Shown here in pieces: positions 42,678 to 51,143 of a stretch of DNA of 64,000 nt. The DNA lies in the NCBI RefSeq assembly GCF_000144915.1, contig NC_014374.1:1054001-1118000 (forward strand), in the 5' to 3' direction. This DNA is from Acidilobus saccharovorans 345-15 (GTDB taxonomy: Archaea; Thermoproteota; Thermoprotei_A; Sulfolobales; Acidilobaceae). The notes under the pieces are model-generated. The model was not told where the DNA came from and searched no databases. It worked only from the letters and a program-made list of their open reading frames with translations. Positions within the stretch are counted from its first letter, which is position 1, and every line of letters starts with the position of its first letter. Both the position numbers and the translations under genes were made by a program.

Positions 42678-43094
42678 TTAGAGAAGTAAATCCCATGATA
42701 AGCCTAGCCTTTTCCCACGATTTCTCAAGGACATGTAAGGTATAGCGGCTTCTCTTAACTTCCTTTGAAGCTCCTTGTCGAGGGTTGCAACCACCACAAG
42801 CTCATCCTCACTCTTAAGACTCTTTGCAAGGCTTACGATGGACTCATCACCATCTGCAATGTCTGTAGGAACTACTTTGATTTTAAGCCTTCTAATTATT
42901 TCGAGCGAGGCTCTGGCTATTCTTGAAAGTTCATCGTTATGCTTAGACATCTCGTTAAGCTCTTCTATTATTGAGTTAGTTGTTATTAAAGAATACTTCG
43001 CGTTCAAGACCTCATCTATCATGGAGGGAGCAACCGTTCCCTTAGAAATCTCAATTATAAAGTTGGTGTCAAGTATGACCTTGACTTCCCTCAA
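42678..43094 (-). CDS. PIN-domain nuclease, Fcf1/VapC-like
   Basis: A PIN-fold protein with the acidic active-site residues visible as ILDTNFIIE (first Asp), DGDESI and LVVVATLDKELQRKL. Archaeal Fcf1-like PIN proteins next to aIF2-gamma are implicated in rRNA maturation rather than toxin function, and no antitoxin gene is present here. The TTG at 43094 overlaps the aIF2-gamma stop (TTGA), giving about 138 residues and strict coupling; the longer version to 43127 would add unneeded residues. This gene order (S6e, aIF2-gamma, PIN) is conserved in archaea. Confidence 0.85.
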   Translation of the reverse strand: MREVKVILDTNFIIEISKGTVAPSMIDEVLNAKYSLITTNSIIEELNEMSKHNDELSRIARASLEIIRRLKIKVVPTDIADGDESIVSLAKSLKSEDELVVVATLDKELQRKLREAAIPYMSLRNRGKRLGLSWDLLL

Positions 43095-44365
43095 ACTTTG
43101 GCTAGCCCCCAGCCTATAAGGCGCCATCTGCCTGCCACGCGCCTGCTTATGGCAATTCTAACGTTCTTCCACGCAGCCACAGGCCTCCTAAGCCTAACCG
43201 TTACGACGTCCTTTGTAGATGATATAACGTCCCCCAGCGTGAGGGCCGGGCCTACGGCCAATAGAAGGGGTTCACCCTTGGTTATTGGTTCTACCCTGAC
43301 GCTCTCCTTCATACCTACGACGGTCTCAAAGAGGTGGTGCTCTATGCTGAGCGTATCAAATACCTCAGGCATATTATCAGCCCTGCCAACTACATTGCCA
43401 GCCAGGTTGTCCGCCTTTGTAACGGATGGGTCCAGCTTGGTGCCCACCGCTACTAGGCCCCCTGGTTTAGCTTCTTTGACTGGGTACTTACCAAAGTAGA
43501 GGCTTGTGACCTCGGTCTGTATGGGCTCATATCTTATCTTGGCGCCTTCCTTCACCTGTAGTCCTGGGCGAATCTCTATCTCGTCACCCACCTTTAGGGT
43601 ACCCGTTACCAGCGATCCTCCTAGGACACCGCCCACTAGCTCACTTGGGGGGGTGCCTGGTCTATTTACGTCAAAGCTCCTGATTACATACATCAGTGGA
43701 GGGCTGGAGAGGTCCCTCTCAGGCGTAGGTATGTACGCCTGTATTGCCGCCAGAAGCGCATCTATGTTGACCCTCTTCAGGGCGCTCACGGGGATAATTG
43801 GGGCATCCTCGGCCCAGGTGCCTTCAAGGAACTTCTTGATCTCCTTGTAGCTCTCGTGCGCCCTCTCGGGTGAGACTACGTCTACTTTGTTTTGGACCAC
43901 TATGAGATTTTTGATCCCAAGTATTGAGAGCGCAAGGAAGTGCTCCTTTGTCTGAGGCTGAGGTGCTGGCTCGTTGGCGGCAACCACAAGTATAGCTCCA
44001 TCCATGAGAGCTGCTCCTGAAAGCATAGTGGCCATAAGTATCTCATGGCCAGGGGCGTCTACAAATGACACCCTCCTGAGCAGCTTGGGCTTGGCGCCTG
44101 GGTTGCACTCGCACACGGGCTCTGTAGAGAACTTCTCTGGGAACTCGCAGCCCTCGCACTCCCAGATCTCGCCATCAGCATAGCCAAGCTTTATAGTCAT
44201 ACCTCTCTTTATCTCCTCGCTGTGCCTCATAGTCCAAACTCCTGTCAGGGCCTGGACTAACGTGGTCTTACCATGATCTACGTGACCCACAACCCCCACG
44301 TTAATTTCTGGTTGTGGCCTCTCCTCATCTTCACGCTTGACTTCGGTGGCGCTCTCCTCCGACAA
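43091..44365 (-). CDS. eif2g: Translation initiation factor aIF2, gamma subunit
   Basis: The GTPase subunit that carries initiator Met-tRNA to the ribosome. G1 is VGHVDHGKTTLVQAL (about 25-39), G3 VDAPGHEIL, G4 QNKVD. A four-cysteine zinc knuckle (CEGCEFPE...CECN) follows the switch region, typical of aIF2-gamma. 424 residues is full length. It sits in the conserved S6e-aIF2-gamma-PIN order, and its stop codon is used to start the PIN gene. Confidence 0.95.
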   Translation of the reverse strand: MSEESATEVKREDEERPQPEINVGVVGHVDHGKTTLVQALTGVWTMRHSEEIKRGMTIKLGYADGEIWECEGCEFPEKFSTEPVCECNPGAKPKLLRRVSFVDAPGHEILMATMLSGAALMDGAILVVAANEPAPQPQTKEHFLALSILGIKNLIVVQNKVDVVSPERAHESYKEIKKFLEGTWAEDAPIIPVSALKRVNIDALLAAIQAYIPTPERDLSSPPLMYVIRSFDVNRPGTPPSELVGGVLGGSLVTGTLKVGDEIEIRPGLQVKEGAKIRYEPIQTEVTSLYFGKYPVKEAKPGGLVAVGTKLDPSVTKADNLAGNVVGRADNMPEVFDTLSIEHHLFETVVGMKESVRVEPITKGEPLLLAVGPALTLGDVISSTKDVVTVRLRRPVAAWKNVRIAISRRVAGRWRLIGWGLAKV

Positions 44366-44472
44366 GCTTTATAGCACCACCTTATCTATCTTTGCACTCC
44401 CTTTTAAGCTAAGGTGCCTTTGTTAAAGGTCGCACAAAACAGCTTACGACATAGCAGCTCTTAAAAGGCCTC

Positions 44473-45213
44473 TCACTGTTGCACGGCCGCCTTCTGCTCT
44501 GCACGTCTGACTATTATTATATTAAGCTGCGCCAGCGAGGTCTTTCTTCTCTCGGCTCTAGGGTCTGGAACCCTGTTGCCGCGAACGGTCTTCTTTCTCC
44601 TCTCACCCTCCTTCTGGGGATGGAACCCTGGAGGGCCGCTGAGCACTATCTTTCTTCTTACAGACCCTGGAAGTCCTGGGTGCATAGGAAATCCTGAGGC
44701 GTCAGTGCCGCCGGTTATTCTCATCGTTATGCCAGGCATGCCTATAAGCACGCCATCAAACTCATCGCCTATCTTAAGGCCTGCAAGCCTTATGGCCACA
44801 TCGTCAGGGACTGCTATCTGCCAGGCCTTAGCCTTAAAGACGTAGGCCTCAGCTTCGTCGCTCCCGGCCGCCTCACTGACTAGGGCCTTGTGGGCCCACA
44901 CCTCATTCTCGGGCACCGAGTCATCAATTATGACCTTAGCTGGCACGTTAGTTTTACTGCCCTCGGACCTGAAAGATAAGGTTACCACGCCGACCTCATC
45001 GAGGCCAAGCTTCTGCGCCAGCTTGGAGCTCATTTTAACCTTCGGAAGCTCCGTTCTCTCAACTTCCTTAGTCTTCTTCATAGAGTCCGTGTAAGCTATG
45101 CTTTCATCGTCTATTCCCTTAACCTTAACCTTGAGTTCGAGCCCCTTTGCAGAGGGATCCGAAATCACTATCCTTAGTGGGGGCCGCTCCTCTCTTCCTG
45201 GCACCCTTAGCAC
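44473..45213 (-). CDS. rps6e: 30S ribosomal protein S6e, long crenarchaeal form
   Basis: An S6e protein of 246 residues, in the long form seen in Crenarchaeota. The family core KIGDEFDGVLIGMPGITMRI (around 144-163), ITGGTDASGFPMHPGLPGSV and RRKTVRGNRVPDP are all intact; a long insert of about 90 residues sits between the N-terminal strand LRIVISDPSAKG and the core. The alternative is an upstream domain fusion, but Sulfolobus S6e has a similar arrangement. It precedes aIF2-gamma. Confidence 0.92.
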   Translation of the reverse strand: MLRVPGREERPPLRIVISDPSAKGLELKVKVKGIDDESIAYTDSMKKTKEVERTELPKVKMSSKLAQKLGLDEVGVVTLSFRSEGSKTNVPAKVIIDDSVPENEVWAHKALVSEAAGSDEAEAYVFKAKAWQIAVPDDVAIRLAGLKIGDEFDGVLIGMPGITMRITGGTDASGFPMHPGLPGSVRRKIVLSGPPGFHPQKEGERRKKTVRGNRVPDPRAERRKTSLAQLNIIIVRRAEQKAAVQQ

Positions 45214-45284
45214 ACCCCAGCTTTGTTCGAACTAAAACGACCTCACTGCAAATTTTAAGCAATAATGAGTCGCCGCAGAGGACC

Positions 45285-46568
45285 TTAAGGCATCCCAATG
45301 GACTTCATAATTTTTAAGGCAGTGGGCACTATGAGCGTTCCGCTGCTGAGCACCCCGAGCGATCCCCTGGAACAGGTGACCTCGTCAAATTTGCTATGAC
45401 CTTCCTTTATAGATGGGTTGGAGAACATTATTGGTACTGGATCGTCGCTATGACTCTTAAGGTACCAGGGGGTTGAGTGATCAGAGGTCACTATAATTAG
45501 GGCGTCATCAAGGTTTATAGAGCTGAGGAGGCGCGAGAAGAAGTGTTTGTCTATAAGCTCTATAGAGGCCCTCTTAGCCTCATAGTTACCATCATGACCT
45601 GGCTCATCTGGGCCCTTTAAATGAATGTAGAACGCGTCAAACTTATCTAAGTTGTTTATAACCAGGTCCGCCTCCTCCCTAAGTATCTGCTCCTTGCTTT
45701 TGCCTTCAGTCTCGTAGTGCAGGTCATGTAAGCCGAAGGTTATTGCAATACCCCTCTCCACTGGCATCTCAGTTACGCTGGCAAAGTTGAGGCCGTGAAG
45801 GTCGCTTATCCTAGGCGCCTTTGGCAGGCTGTCCCCGGCGTCCCTTGAAAGCACGGCGTTAGCGGGCAGCTTGCCTGCCCTCCTTCTGGCCTCATTGACT
45901 GGGTGCTTGTCTAGCGTGTTTATGGCCTTCTCCGTGAACTCATTAAGCAGCTCGGCCGCCTTAACGGCGCCTTTGTCGGAGGGGTCAAGGGCCTTGCTCT
46001 TAAGGACATAAGGCTCAAAGCTCTGCCTGGCTTTACTTATGAGCCCCTCCCTCTCGTAAGCAGGGTCAGTGTTGCTTATGTTGGCGCTGAGCTTTATTTC
46101 ATCATGGCTTAGCACGAGAACTCCACGATGCGCTACAGTGTGGACGAAGTGCGCTACTCCATGTCCATAATCTAGCCTCATGCCATCTATGGCTTTAGCT
46201 AATTCCTTGCCCTCGGCGTCAGATACGTTGCGGCCAGCCCTGCGGTCTATTATTCTCATCGTGGTTGGATCTACAGTTGCTAGATCAGATCTCAGTGCGA
46301 CTTCGCCTTCCTTGAATGCTATTCCAGCACCCACGGCCTCGAGGGGGCCACGGCCCGTGTAGTACTTGTGCGGGTCATAGCCAAGTATGCTTATAACCGC
46401 TTCATCGCTCTCCGGCGCAATGCCCTTGCCTACAGTGTAGACGAGCCCGCAGACGGCATTTGATGCCAGCCTGTCTATGTTTGGCTTAAATGCCGTTCCA
46501 AGAGAGCTCTTGGGCGCGTTAAGGCCATCAGCGGCTCCGTCAAGGACCACATAAATTAGCTTCTTCAC
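45285..46568 (-). CDS. apgM: Cofactor-independent phosphoglycerate mutase (archaeal type)
   Basis: It interconverts 3- and 2-phosphoglycerate in glycolysis and gluconeogenesis with bound metals. Family markers: VKKLIYVVLDGAADG at the start (metal-binding Asp), PESDEAVISILGYDP with the nucleophilic serine, DYGHGVAHF and the C-terminal VTSDHSTPW with metal-binding Asp and His. The GTG at 46568 is used because the N-terminus then fits family members; 46589 is possible. About 427 residues is normal. Confidence 0.92.
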   Translation of the reverse strand: MKKLIYVVLDGAADGLNAPKSSLGTAFKPNIDRLASNAVCGLVYTVGKGIAPESDEAVISILGYDPHKYYTGRGPLEAVGAGIAFKEGEVALRSDLATVDPTTMRIIDRRAGRNVSDAEGKELAKAIDGMRLDYGHGVAHFVHTVAHRGVLVLSHDEIKLSANISNTDPAYEREGLISKARQSFEPYVLKSKALDPSDKGAVKAAELLNEFTEKAINTLDKHPVNEARRRAGKLPANAVLSRDAGDSLPKAPRISDLHGLNFASVTEMPVERGIAITFGLHDLHYETEGKSKEQILREEADLVINNLDKFDAFYIHLKGPDEPGHDGNYEAKRASIELIDKHFFSRLLSSINLDDALIIVTSDHSTPWYLKSHSDDPVPIMFSNPSIKEGHSKFDEVTCSRGSLGVLSSGTLIVPTALKIMKSIGMP

Positions 46569-46673
46569 CAACCTAGGTCCCCCTTTCACTGAGGTGGAGG
46601 TAGCTAAAACCTTTCCTTATGCGCTAAAGACTCATGAAGTGTATAATGGTTGCACGCGGCGACAAGTAGATCG

Positions 46674-46961
46674 CTACCTTGTAAATTTAGAAGCCTTCGC
46701 CAGGGAATCTATGGCTGCCTTCATGTTAATAATGAGGTCATCAAAGGTGTTTCTTAGCGTCAGTATCTTTGCGGGGTCCTCAGCCGGTGAAACCTCTATG
46801 TTGCAGACGAGAGTCTCATCATCAACAGGCTCGCAGGCTATCTTAAGATCCTTCGGAGCCCTTATGTTATCGGGCTGTAAGGCTCTGGCCACGGCGACCA
46901 TATCAACATCATTGCGCGACACTATAATTTGCAAACTTACTGATGCTGGCGAGGAATCCAT
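46674..46961 (-). CDS. pcc1: KEOPS complex subunit Pcc1
   Basis: The dimerisation subunit of the KEOPS complex, which with Kae1, Bud32 and Cgi121 makes threonylcarbamoyladenosine in tRNAs. A small alpha/beta fold, with the pattern ARALQPDNIRAPKDLKIACE near residues 26-45 and DLIINMKAAIDSLAKA at the C-terminal helix. 95 residues is normal. It overlaps the upstream 428-residue gene by 25 bases and belongs to the rps15-unknown-pcc1 group. Confidence 0.85.
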   Translation of the reverse strand: MDSSPASVSLQIIVSRNDVDMVAVARALQPDNIRAPKDLKIACEPVDDETLVCNIEVSPAEDPAKILTLRNTFDDLIINMKAAIDSLAKASKFTR

Positions 46962-48223
46962 ATCCTTACGCCCCTGGGCTCTGCCCCCTCCAGCGAGGTC
47001 AGCTTACTAACTCCTATATAACCAAAGGCCTCATAAACCTGCGGCAATGAGATGAGAAGCCCATCGTCGCTCTCAACTGCAAGGAGCGAGCGTGGATCTA
47101 TATACCCAAGCAGCTTCAAGGCTCTCCAGAGTAACTGAAGAGGCGCAGAAGGGCTGACGTCCTTAATGGAGTAGACCTTGAAGCCCGATATGTAACCTTC
47201 GTCAACAAGTTTAACATTATCGACTATATCGGTTATCGTGTTAGCCACAAGGTTTAGTTGGGAAGACGCCTGGGGGTATTCCTCATCATAGTTGGAAGCC
47301 AAAGACGCGGCTGCTTGAAGTCCCCAGGTCTCACTAGAGAGCTCTACTAGGTTAAGCGCTTCTCTTGGGTCGTTTATAATTAGCTTCTCCGATGCAAGAT
47401 AATTGCCTCCAACGAACTCTGTGACGTCAAAAGGCCTTTTTACAACATCTTTAAGGTATGTTAAGATGGTTTTTGCGAGCGCGTTAAGCTCATCTACATC
47501 CATCATAGAGGCCCTCTTTCTTGCTAGGCCTCCGAGGCCACTTGACTCGAACAGAACCATGCATTGTTCCTTGTTACCTGTGAGCCCCTTGTAGAACGGA
47601 TCTAAAGTAACTTGAAGCGAGTCGCAGACATCAAGCAGGTGAGCCCTGTAACTCTTTACAGAGGTTAGCATAAAGAGGGAGACCTTATCATCGTTCGCCA
47701 GAGCTGAGGCTAATATTTTATCTAGACCTGCCATGTGCCCTGCGACATCTATGTACCTGCTGGCATATGTAGATGAAATTGAGAGGACAGCGTATTCGGG
47801 CTCAATAGCGGTCTCATTGGCGCTCTTTAAGGCCATATAGGTGCATGCGCCGACGCTGCCCTCGCAGGATATATATGAGGCGTTGAGCGGTGGAGGCTCA
47901 TTGATGCCCGAGGAAATAGCTACCACGGAATCCCTCGTGGTCTCGTTGGTGTAGCCTAAGGGTGACTGAAATCCAAGCAGAAGAGTAGGCTCGTAAATAG
48001 CCGTAGGAGGCTTAGGCGACACTGACGCGGAGACCGTGAAGCTCTTCTTGTTGAGAACAGAGAAGGCTATCAGTAGAGCCACTATAGATTCCGAGCTTGT
48101 TGCCGAGACTATCCTTAAGAAGCCCTCCTCAGAGGCCGCCTTAATGAGATTTTTAAGCGCGGAACCGGCAGAGGCTAACGACTTATCCAAGTTTTGCCCT
48201 GGCTCTATCTTTATTGCTAGCAC
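46937..48223 (-). CDS. Unknown 428-residue protein in the S15-Pcc1 cluster, possibly a degenerate RecJ/DHH-like protein
   Basis: No DHH or DHHA1 catalytic motif is visible. Weak similarity lies in positions resembling RecJ-type segments (ISCEGSVGACTYMALKSA and ISSTYASRYIDVAGHMAGLDKI). In other archaea, a RecJ-like/Cdc45-like gene commonly sits between rps15 and pcc1, and this gene occupies that slot, so an inactivated member is plausible. Alternatively it is an unrelated replacement. It has no signal peptide and is co-transcribed with pcc1 (25-base overlap). Confidence 0.5.
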   Translation of the reverse strand: MLAIKIEPGQNLDKSLASAGSALKNLIKAASEEGFLRIVSATSSESIVALLIAFSVLNKKSFTVSASVSPKPPTAIYEPTLLLGFQSPLGYTNETTRDSVVAISSGINEPPPLNASYISCEGSVGACTYMALKSANETAIEPEYAVLSISSTYASRYIDVAGHMAGLDKILASALANDDKVSLFMLTSVKSYRAHLLDVCDSLQVTLDPFYKGLTGNKEQCMVLFESSGLGGLARKRASMMDVDELNALAKTILTYLKDVVKRPFDVTEFVGGNYLASEKLIINDPREALNLVELSSETWGLQAAASLASNYDEEYPQASSQLNLVANTITDIVDNVKLVDEGYISGFKVYSIKDVSPSAPLQLLWRALKLLGYIDPRSLLAVESDDGLLISLPQVYEAFGYIGVSKLTSLEGAEPRGVRIWIPRQHQ

Positions 48224-48310
48224 CCTTCAATCACCGCTTGGTCGCTATATTATTAGCAAAGGCGTTAAATATAGCCAGAGAGCCTACACTGTGGTTACAA
48301 AGAGCTTAGG

Positions 48311-48769
48311 CTACGAGGAGCCTGCGACCAAGAGTCTGGCCCTCTCTGGGTCATACTCCCAGTCAGACGGCAGCTTGCCTACCTCCTTATAGTACCTCAC
48401 AAGCCTCCTTATCCTTGACTCTACGAGTATCAAGCCACGCTTGCTGTCAAAGTCCTTGGGATGCTCCTGGAGGTGCCTCCTTAGGTTTACCGCCCTCTTC
48501 ATGAGGTTGAAGAGGTCCTCAGGTATCTTGGGCTCAAGGCCTCTCTCCTTTAGCACGTCAGTTATGTTCTTGCCAAGTATGGGCTTCACTAGCGGGACTC
48601 CAAACTGATCCCTAAGTATTAAGCCTATCTGACTTGGCGTGTACCCCTTCTGCGCCAGCTGCTCAATTATGGTCTCTATCTCGTCAGGCGTGAGAGACAG
48701 CCATGACGGAGGCCTCGGGTGAGCGGGCCTTGTGGAGTGTGATTGACCCTTCCTGCTCTTCTTGTGCAT
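48311..48769 (-). CDS. rps15: 30S ribosomal protein S15 (uS15)
   Basis: Binds 16S rRNA early in assembly. Archaeal features: N-terminal [20 protein letters not shown] and the C-terminal [21 protein letters not shown] segment with [12 protein letters not shown]. The ATG at 48769 is the family start; a longer frame to 48823 is not supported. A TATA-like GGTTTAAATCC on the minus strand near 48811 fits. It is divergent from rps3ae across a short spacer and precedes the unknown and pcc1 genes. Confidence 0.95.
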   Translation of the reverse strand: MHKKSRKGQSHSTRPAHPRPPSWLSLTPDEIETIIEQLAQKGYTPSQIGLILRDQFGVPLVKPILGKNITDVLKERGLEPKIPEDLFNLMKRAVNLRRHLQEHPKDFDSKRGLILVESRIRRLVRYYKEVGKLPSDWEYDPERARLLVAGSS

Positions 48770-48884
48770 TCGCTCATCCCAGCCTCCTGGAACCCATACT
48801 GGATTTAAACCTTTATTCGGCACCCTGCAGCTGACATGAACATTTTATAATCCCTAACGGTGAGAGGTTCTGGGAGGAGCGGTA

Positions 48885-49556
48885 ATGCCAAGGCCAAAAG
48901 TGGCTACAAGGGAGAGCTGGAGGATAAAGAAGTGGTATGATGTAGTGGCACCCGAGTCCCTCGGAGGCATGGTAATAGCCTCTGTTCCAGCACTGGACCC
49001 CTCTTACCTGCCGGGAAGAACGGTAGAGATAACACTTTACGACATAACTGGCGATTTCACGCATGTTAACACCAAGCTAAAGTTCCAAATATACGGCGTT
49101 GATGGGACTACCGCAAAGACTTTCGTTAAGGGCGTAGAACTTATGAGAGATTACCTAAGAAGCCTTACAAGGAGGAAGAGCAGTAAGATAGCTCTCATAC
49201 ATAAGCTTACAACCAAAGACGGTGTAACGGTGAGAGTAACTGCAGTAACGTGGACCCAGTTTAGGTGCAAAAGCAGTCAGAAGCGCTCTATAAGGCTTCT
49301 CATGAAGGAAGTGCTTGAAAGCAAGGTACCTCAGATGACATTTGACGACTTCGTCAAGGCCGCCGTGTTCAGCGACCAGGAGGGCAGCCTGGCGCAAGAA
49401 ATAACGGCGAGAGTGAGAAAGATATGCTCTATAAGGAAAGTCGAGATAGCTAAGGTAAAGGTTCTCACACCACCCTCTTACGCTACCTCGATAGCAGCTG
49501 TGCCAACGGCTCAGCAGGCCGTGAAGGCAGGCCAGCAAAGCGCCGTAGTTTCTTAA
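48885..49556 (+). CDS. rps3ae: 30S ribosomal protein S3Ae
   Basis: An archaeal/eukaryotic-specific ribosomal protein of 223 residues. The family core (WRIKKWYDVVAPESLGG and EISLYDITGD-type ITLYDITGDFTHVNTKLKF) is intact, with the KLTTKDGVTVRVTAVTWTQ and IRKVEIAKVKVL blocks. It is divergent from rps15, sharing a compact regulatory spacer of about 115 bases. Confidence 0.95.
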   Translation: MPRPKVATRESWRIKKWYDVVAPESLGGMVIASVPALDPSYLPGRTVEITLYDITGDFTHVNTKLKFQIYGVDGTTAKTFVKGVELMRDYLRSLTRRKSSKIALIHKLTTKDGVTVRVTAVTWTQFRCKSSQKRSIRLLMKEVLESKVPQMTFDDFVKAAVFSDQEGSLAQEITARVRKICSIRKVEIAKVKVLTPPSYATSIAAVPTAQQAVKAGQQSAVVS

Positions 49557-49647
49557 GCCTAAGCAATATCAGCGCTCTTCTGGTCATAGAGCTATGAAAA
49601 AGTGGACAGGCCTAGAAGAATGTGGCTAACGTCTGTATATTTCTCAT

Positions 49648-49938
49648 TCACGAGGTCTGATCCCCATATTCGCCCATTTCATCGAGCACAAGCTCGTAAT
49701 AATCTTCTTTGGCCTGCTCTAGCTCCTCTTTGCTCTCCTCTTTGTTCTGCTGAACCTCCTTACTAACGACGGTAGTCGTCAGCACCTTCTTCTCGTCAGC
49801 CTTGGAGGCACCCTTGTAATCCCTCTCGCTTGACTTGTCAAGCGCCATTTCATAACCGCACCTGGTGCACTTAAGTATGGTCTTATCCCCCTTCTTAACT
49901 GGAACCATGACGCCTCCACATCTGGGACAGAACTTCAT
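49648..49938 (-). CDS. TFS-like protein with a single N-terminal zinc ribbon
   Basis: The N-terminus (MKFCPRCGGVMVPVKKGDKTILKCTRCGYEMAL) is the RPB9-like zinc ribbon of transcript-cleavage factor TFS and Rpo subunit M. The C-terminal cleavage ribbon, with its catalytic DE pair, is missing: after about residue 50 the protein continues as a glutamate-rich tail (ESKEELEQAKEDYYELVLDE). Nothing downstream in any frame restores the ribbon. It may be a TFS paralogue that competes with or regulates cleavage factors, as known for some Sulfolobus TFS paralogues. The ATG at 49938 has GGAG upstream. Confidence 0.75.
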   Translation of the reverse strand: MKFCPRCGGVMVPVKKGDKTILKCTRCGYEMALDKSSERDYKGASKADEKKVLTTTVVSKEVQQNKEESKEELEQAKEDYYELVLDEMGEYGDQTS

Positions 49939-50054
49939 ACTTCTCACTCCTAGGCTCTCACAGGCCTAAGAAAAGAACCCTGTAGAGCTAATATTGTTTT
50001 CTGCGGACTTTCGGGTCGGATCAGGAAAACACCAGGGAGATGGCATATTAAGGC

Positions 50055-51143
50055 TCACATTAGTGGTATAGAGGCTGCTCCAGCTTTATTTCTAAAGGCG
50101 CCAACTATATCAATCTTGGCCCCACACCTGGGACATCTGTTGTCCTTGGTAAGACGCCACGCGGTTACATAAAAGCCATACCTTTCTATCACGGGGTAGC
50201 CGCAGCTGGGGCAATAAGTATGTTCCAGTGGATGACCGGGTACGTTGCCTATATAGACATACTTGAGGCCCTCCTCTTTGGCTGCCTTGGCCAACCTCTC
50301 AAGCGTCTTGACAGGAGTGCTTTCAAGGTCTATCATCTTATACTCAGGGTAAAACTTTAGTAAGTGGAAGGGCACCCGGTCGCCTAGGTTATCGACTATC
50401 CATCTCGCAAGCTTCCTTATGTCGTCCTCGTTATCACCGTACTTTGGGACCACAAGGTTCGTGATCTCAATCCATATACCTTTCTCTTTCATGGCCTTAA
50501 GGGTCTCAAATATCGGCTCAGGGTCCGGCACTCCCATGAACTTCCTATAGAACTCTTTGTTGCCGCCGCCCTTGAAGTCCACTGTGGCGGCATCCATGTA
50601 ACTTCCGATCTCATCCACAGCCTCAGGCGTCATGTAGCCATTGGTGACCATAGTGTTGAAGAGGCCAAACTTTTTGGCGCGGACAGCCACGTCATACATG
50701 TACTCATACATTATTGTTGGCTCATTATAGGTGTATGAGATACCGTCAGCGCCAACATTGATGGCATCTCTGACAACATCATCAGGGGAGCGGTACTCGC
50801 CGTAAAGGCCCTTCTCAAGCCTGCTCTGGCTTATCTCCCAGTTCTGGCAGAACTGGCAGTAGAAGTCGCAGCCAACGGTGGATATGCTTAGCACCTCACT
50901 CCCTGGGTTAAAGTGGCTCAGAGGCTTCTTCTCTATGGGATCCAGATTATAAGCCGTGAGGAGCCCGTACACGTAGGTGTAAAGCCTTCCATCTAGGTTC
51001 CTCCTAACGCCACAGGCGCCCCACCTCCCTGGCGCTATTAGGCAGCGCCTGTGGCAGAGGTTGCACTTGACCCAGCCCTTCCTGTCTGCAAGGGGCTCCC
51101 AGAACTTAGCTTCCCTCAGGTTAGGCTTCTGCTCGTTGTTCAT
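50055..51143 (-). CDS. amrS: AmmeMemoRadiSam-system radical SAM enzyme
   Basis: A radical SAM protein of 362 residues. The cluster motif C92-x3-C96-x2-C99 (VGCDFYCQFCQN) is intact, with SAM-binding GADGISYTYNEPT and the following TVDFKGGG segment. An N-terminal CxxC pair (KCNLCHRRC) and a C-terminal zinc ribbon (TYCPSCGY...NRCPRCGAK) flank the barrel, as in AmrS proteins. The substrate of the AmmeMemoRadiSam pathway is not fully settled. It starts on the stop codon of the previous gene (TAATG), encoding a related protein. Confidence 0.9.
   Translation of the reverse strand: MNNEQKPNLREAKFWEPLADRKGWVKCNLCHRRCLIAPGRWGACGVRRNLDGRLYTYVYGLLTAYNLDPIEKKPLSHFNPGSEVLSISTVGCDFYCQFCQNWEISQSRLEKGLYGEYRSPDDVVRDAINVGADGISYTYNEPTIMYEYMYDVAVRAKKFGLFNTMVTNGYMTPEAVDEIGSYMDAATVDFKGGGNKEFYRKFMGVPDPEPIFETLKAMKEKGIWIEITNLVVPKYGDNEDDIRKLARWIVDNLGDRVPFHLLKFYPEYKMIDLESTPVKTLERLAKAAKEEGLKYVYIGNVPGHPLEHTYCPSCGYPVIERYGFYVTAWRLTKDNRCPRCGAKIDIVGAFRNKAGAASIPLM

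Noticed and set aside
42678-43094. A VapBC toxin-antitoxin system
   Set aside because: The PIN protein is alone and in the conserved aIF2-gamma context, with no antitoxin gene next to it.
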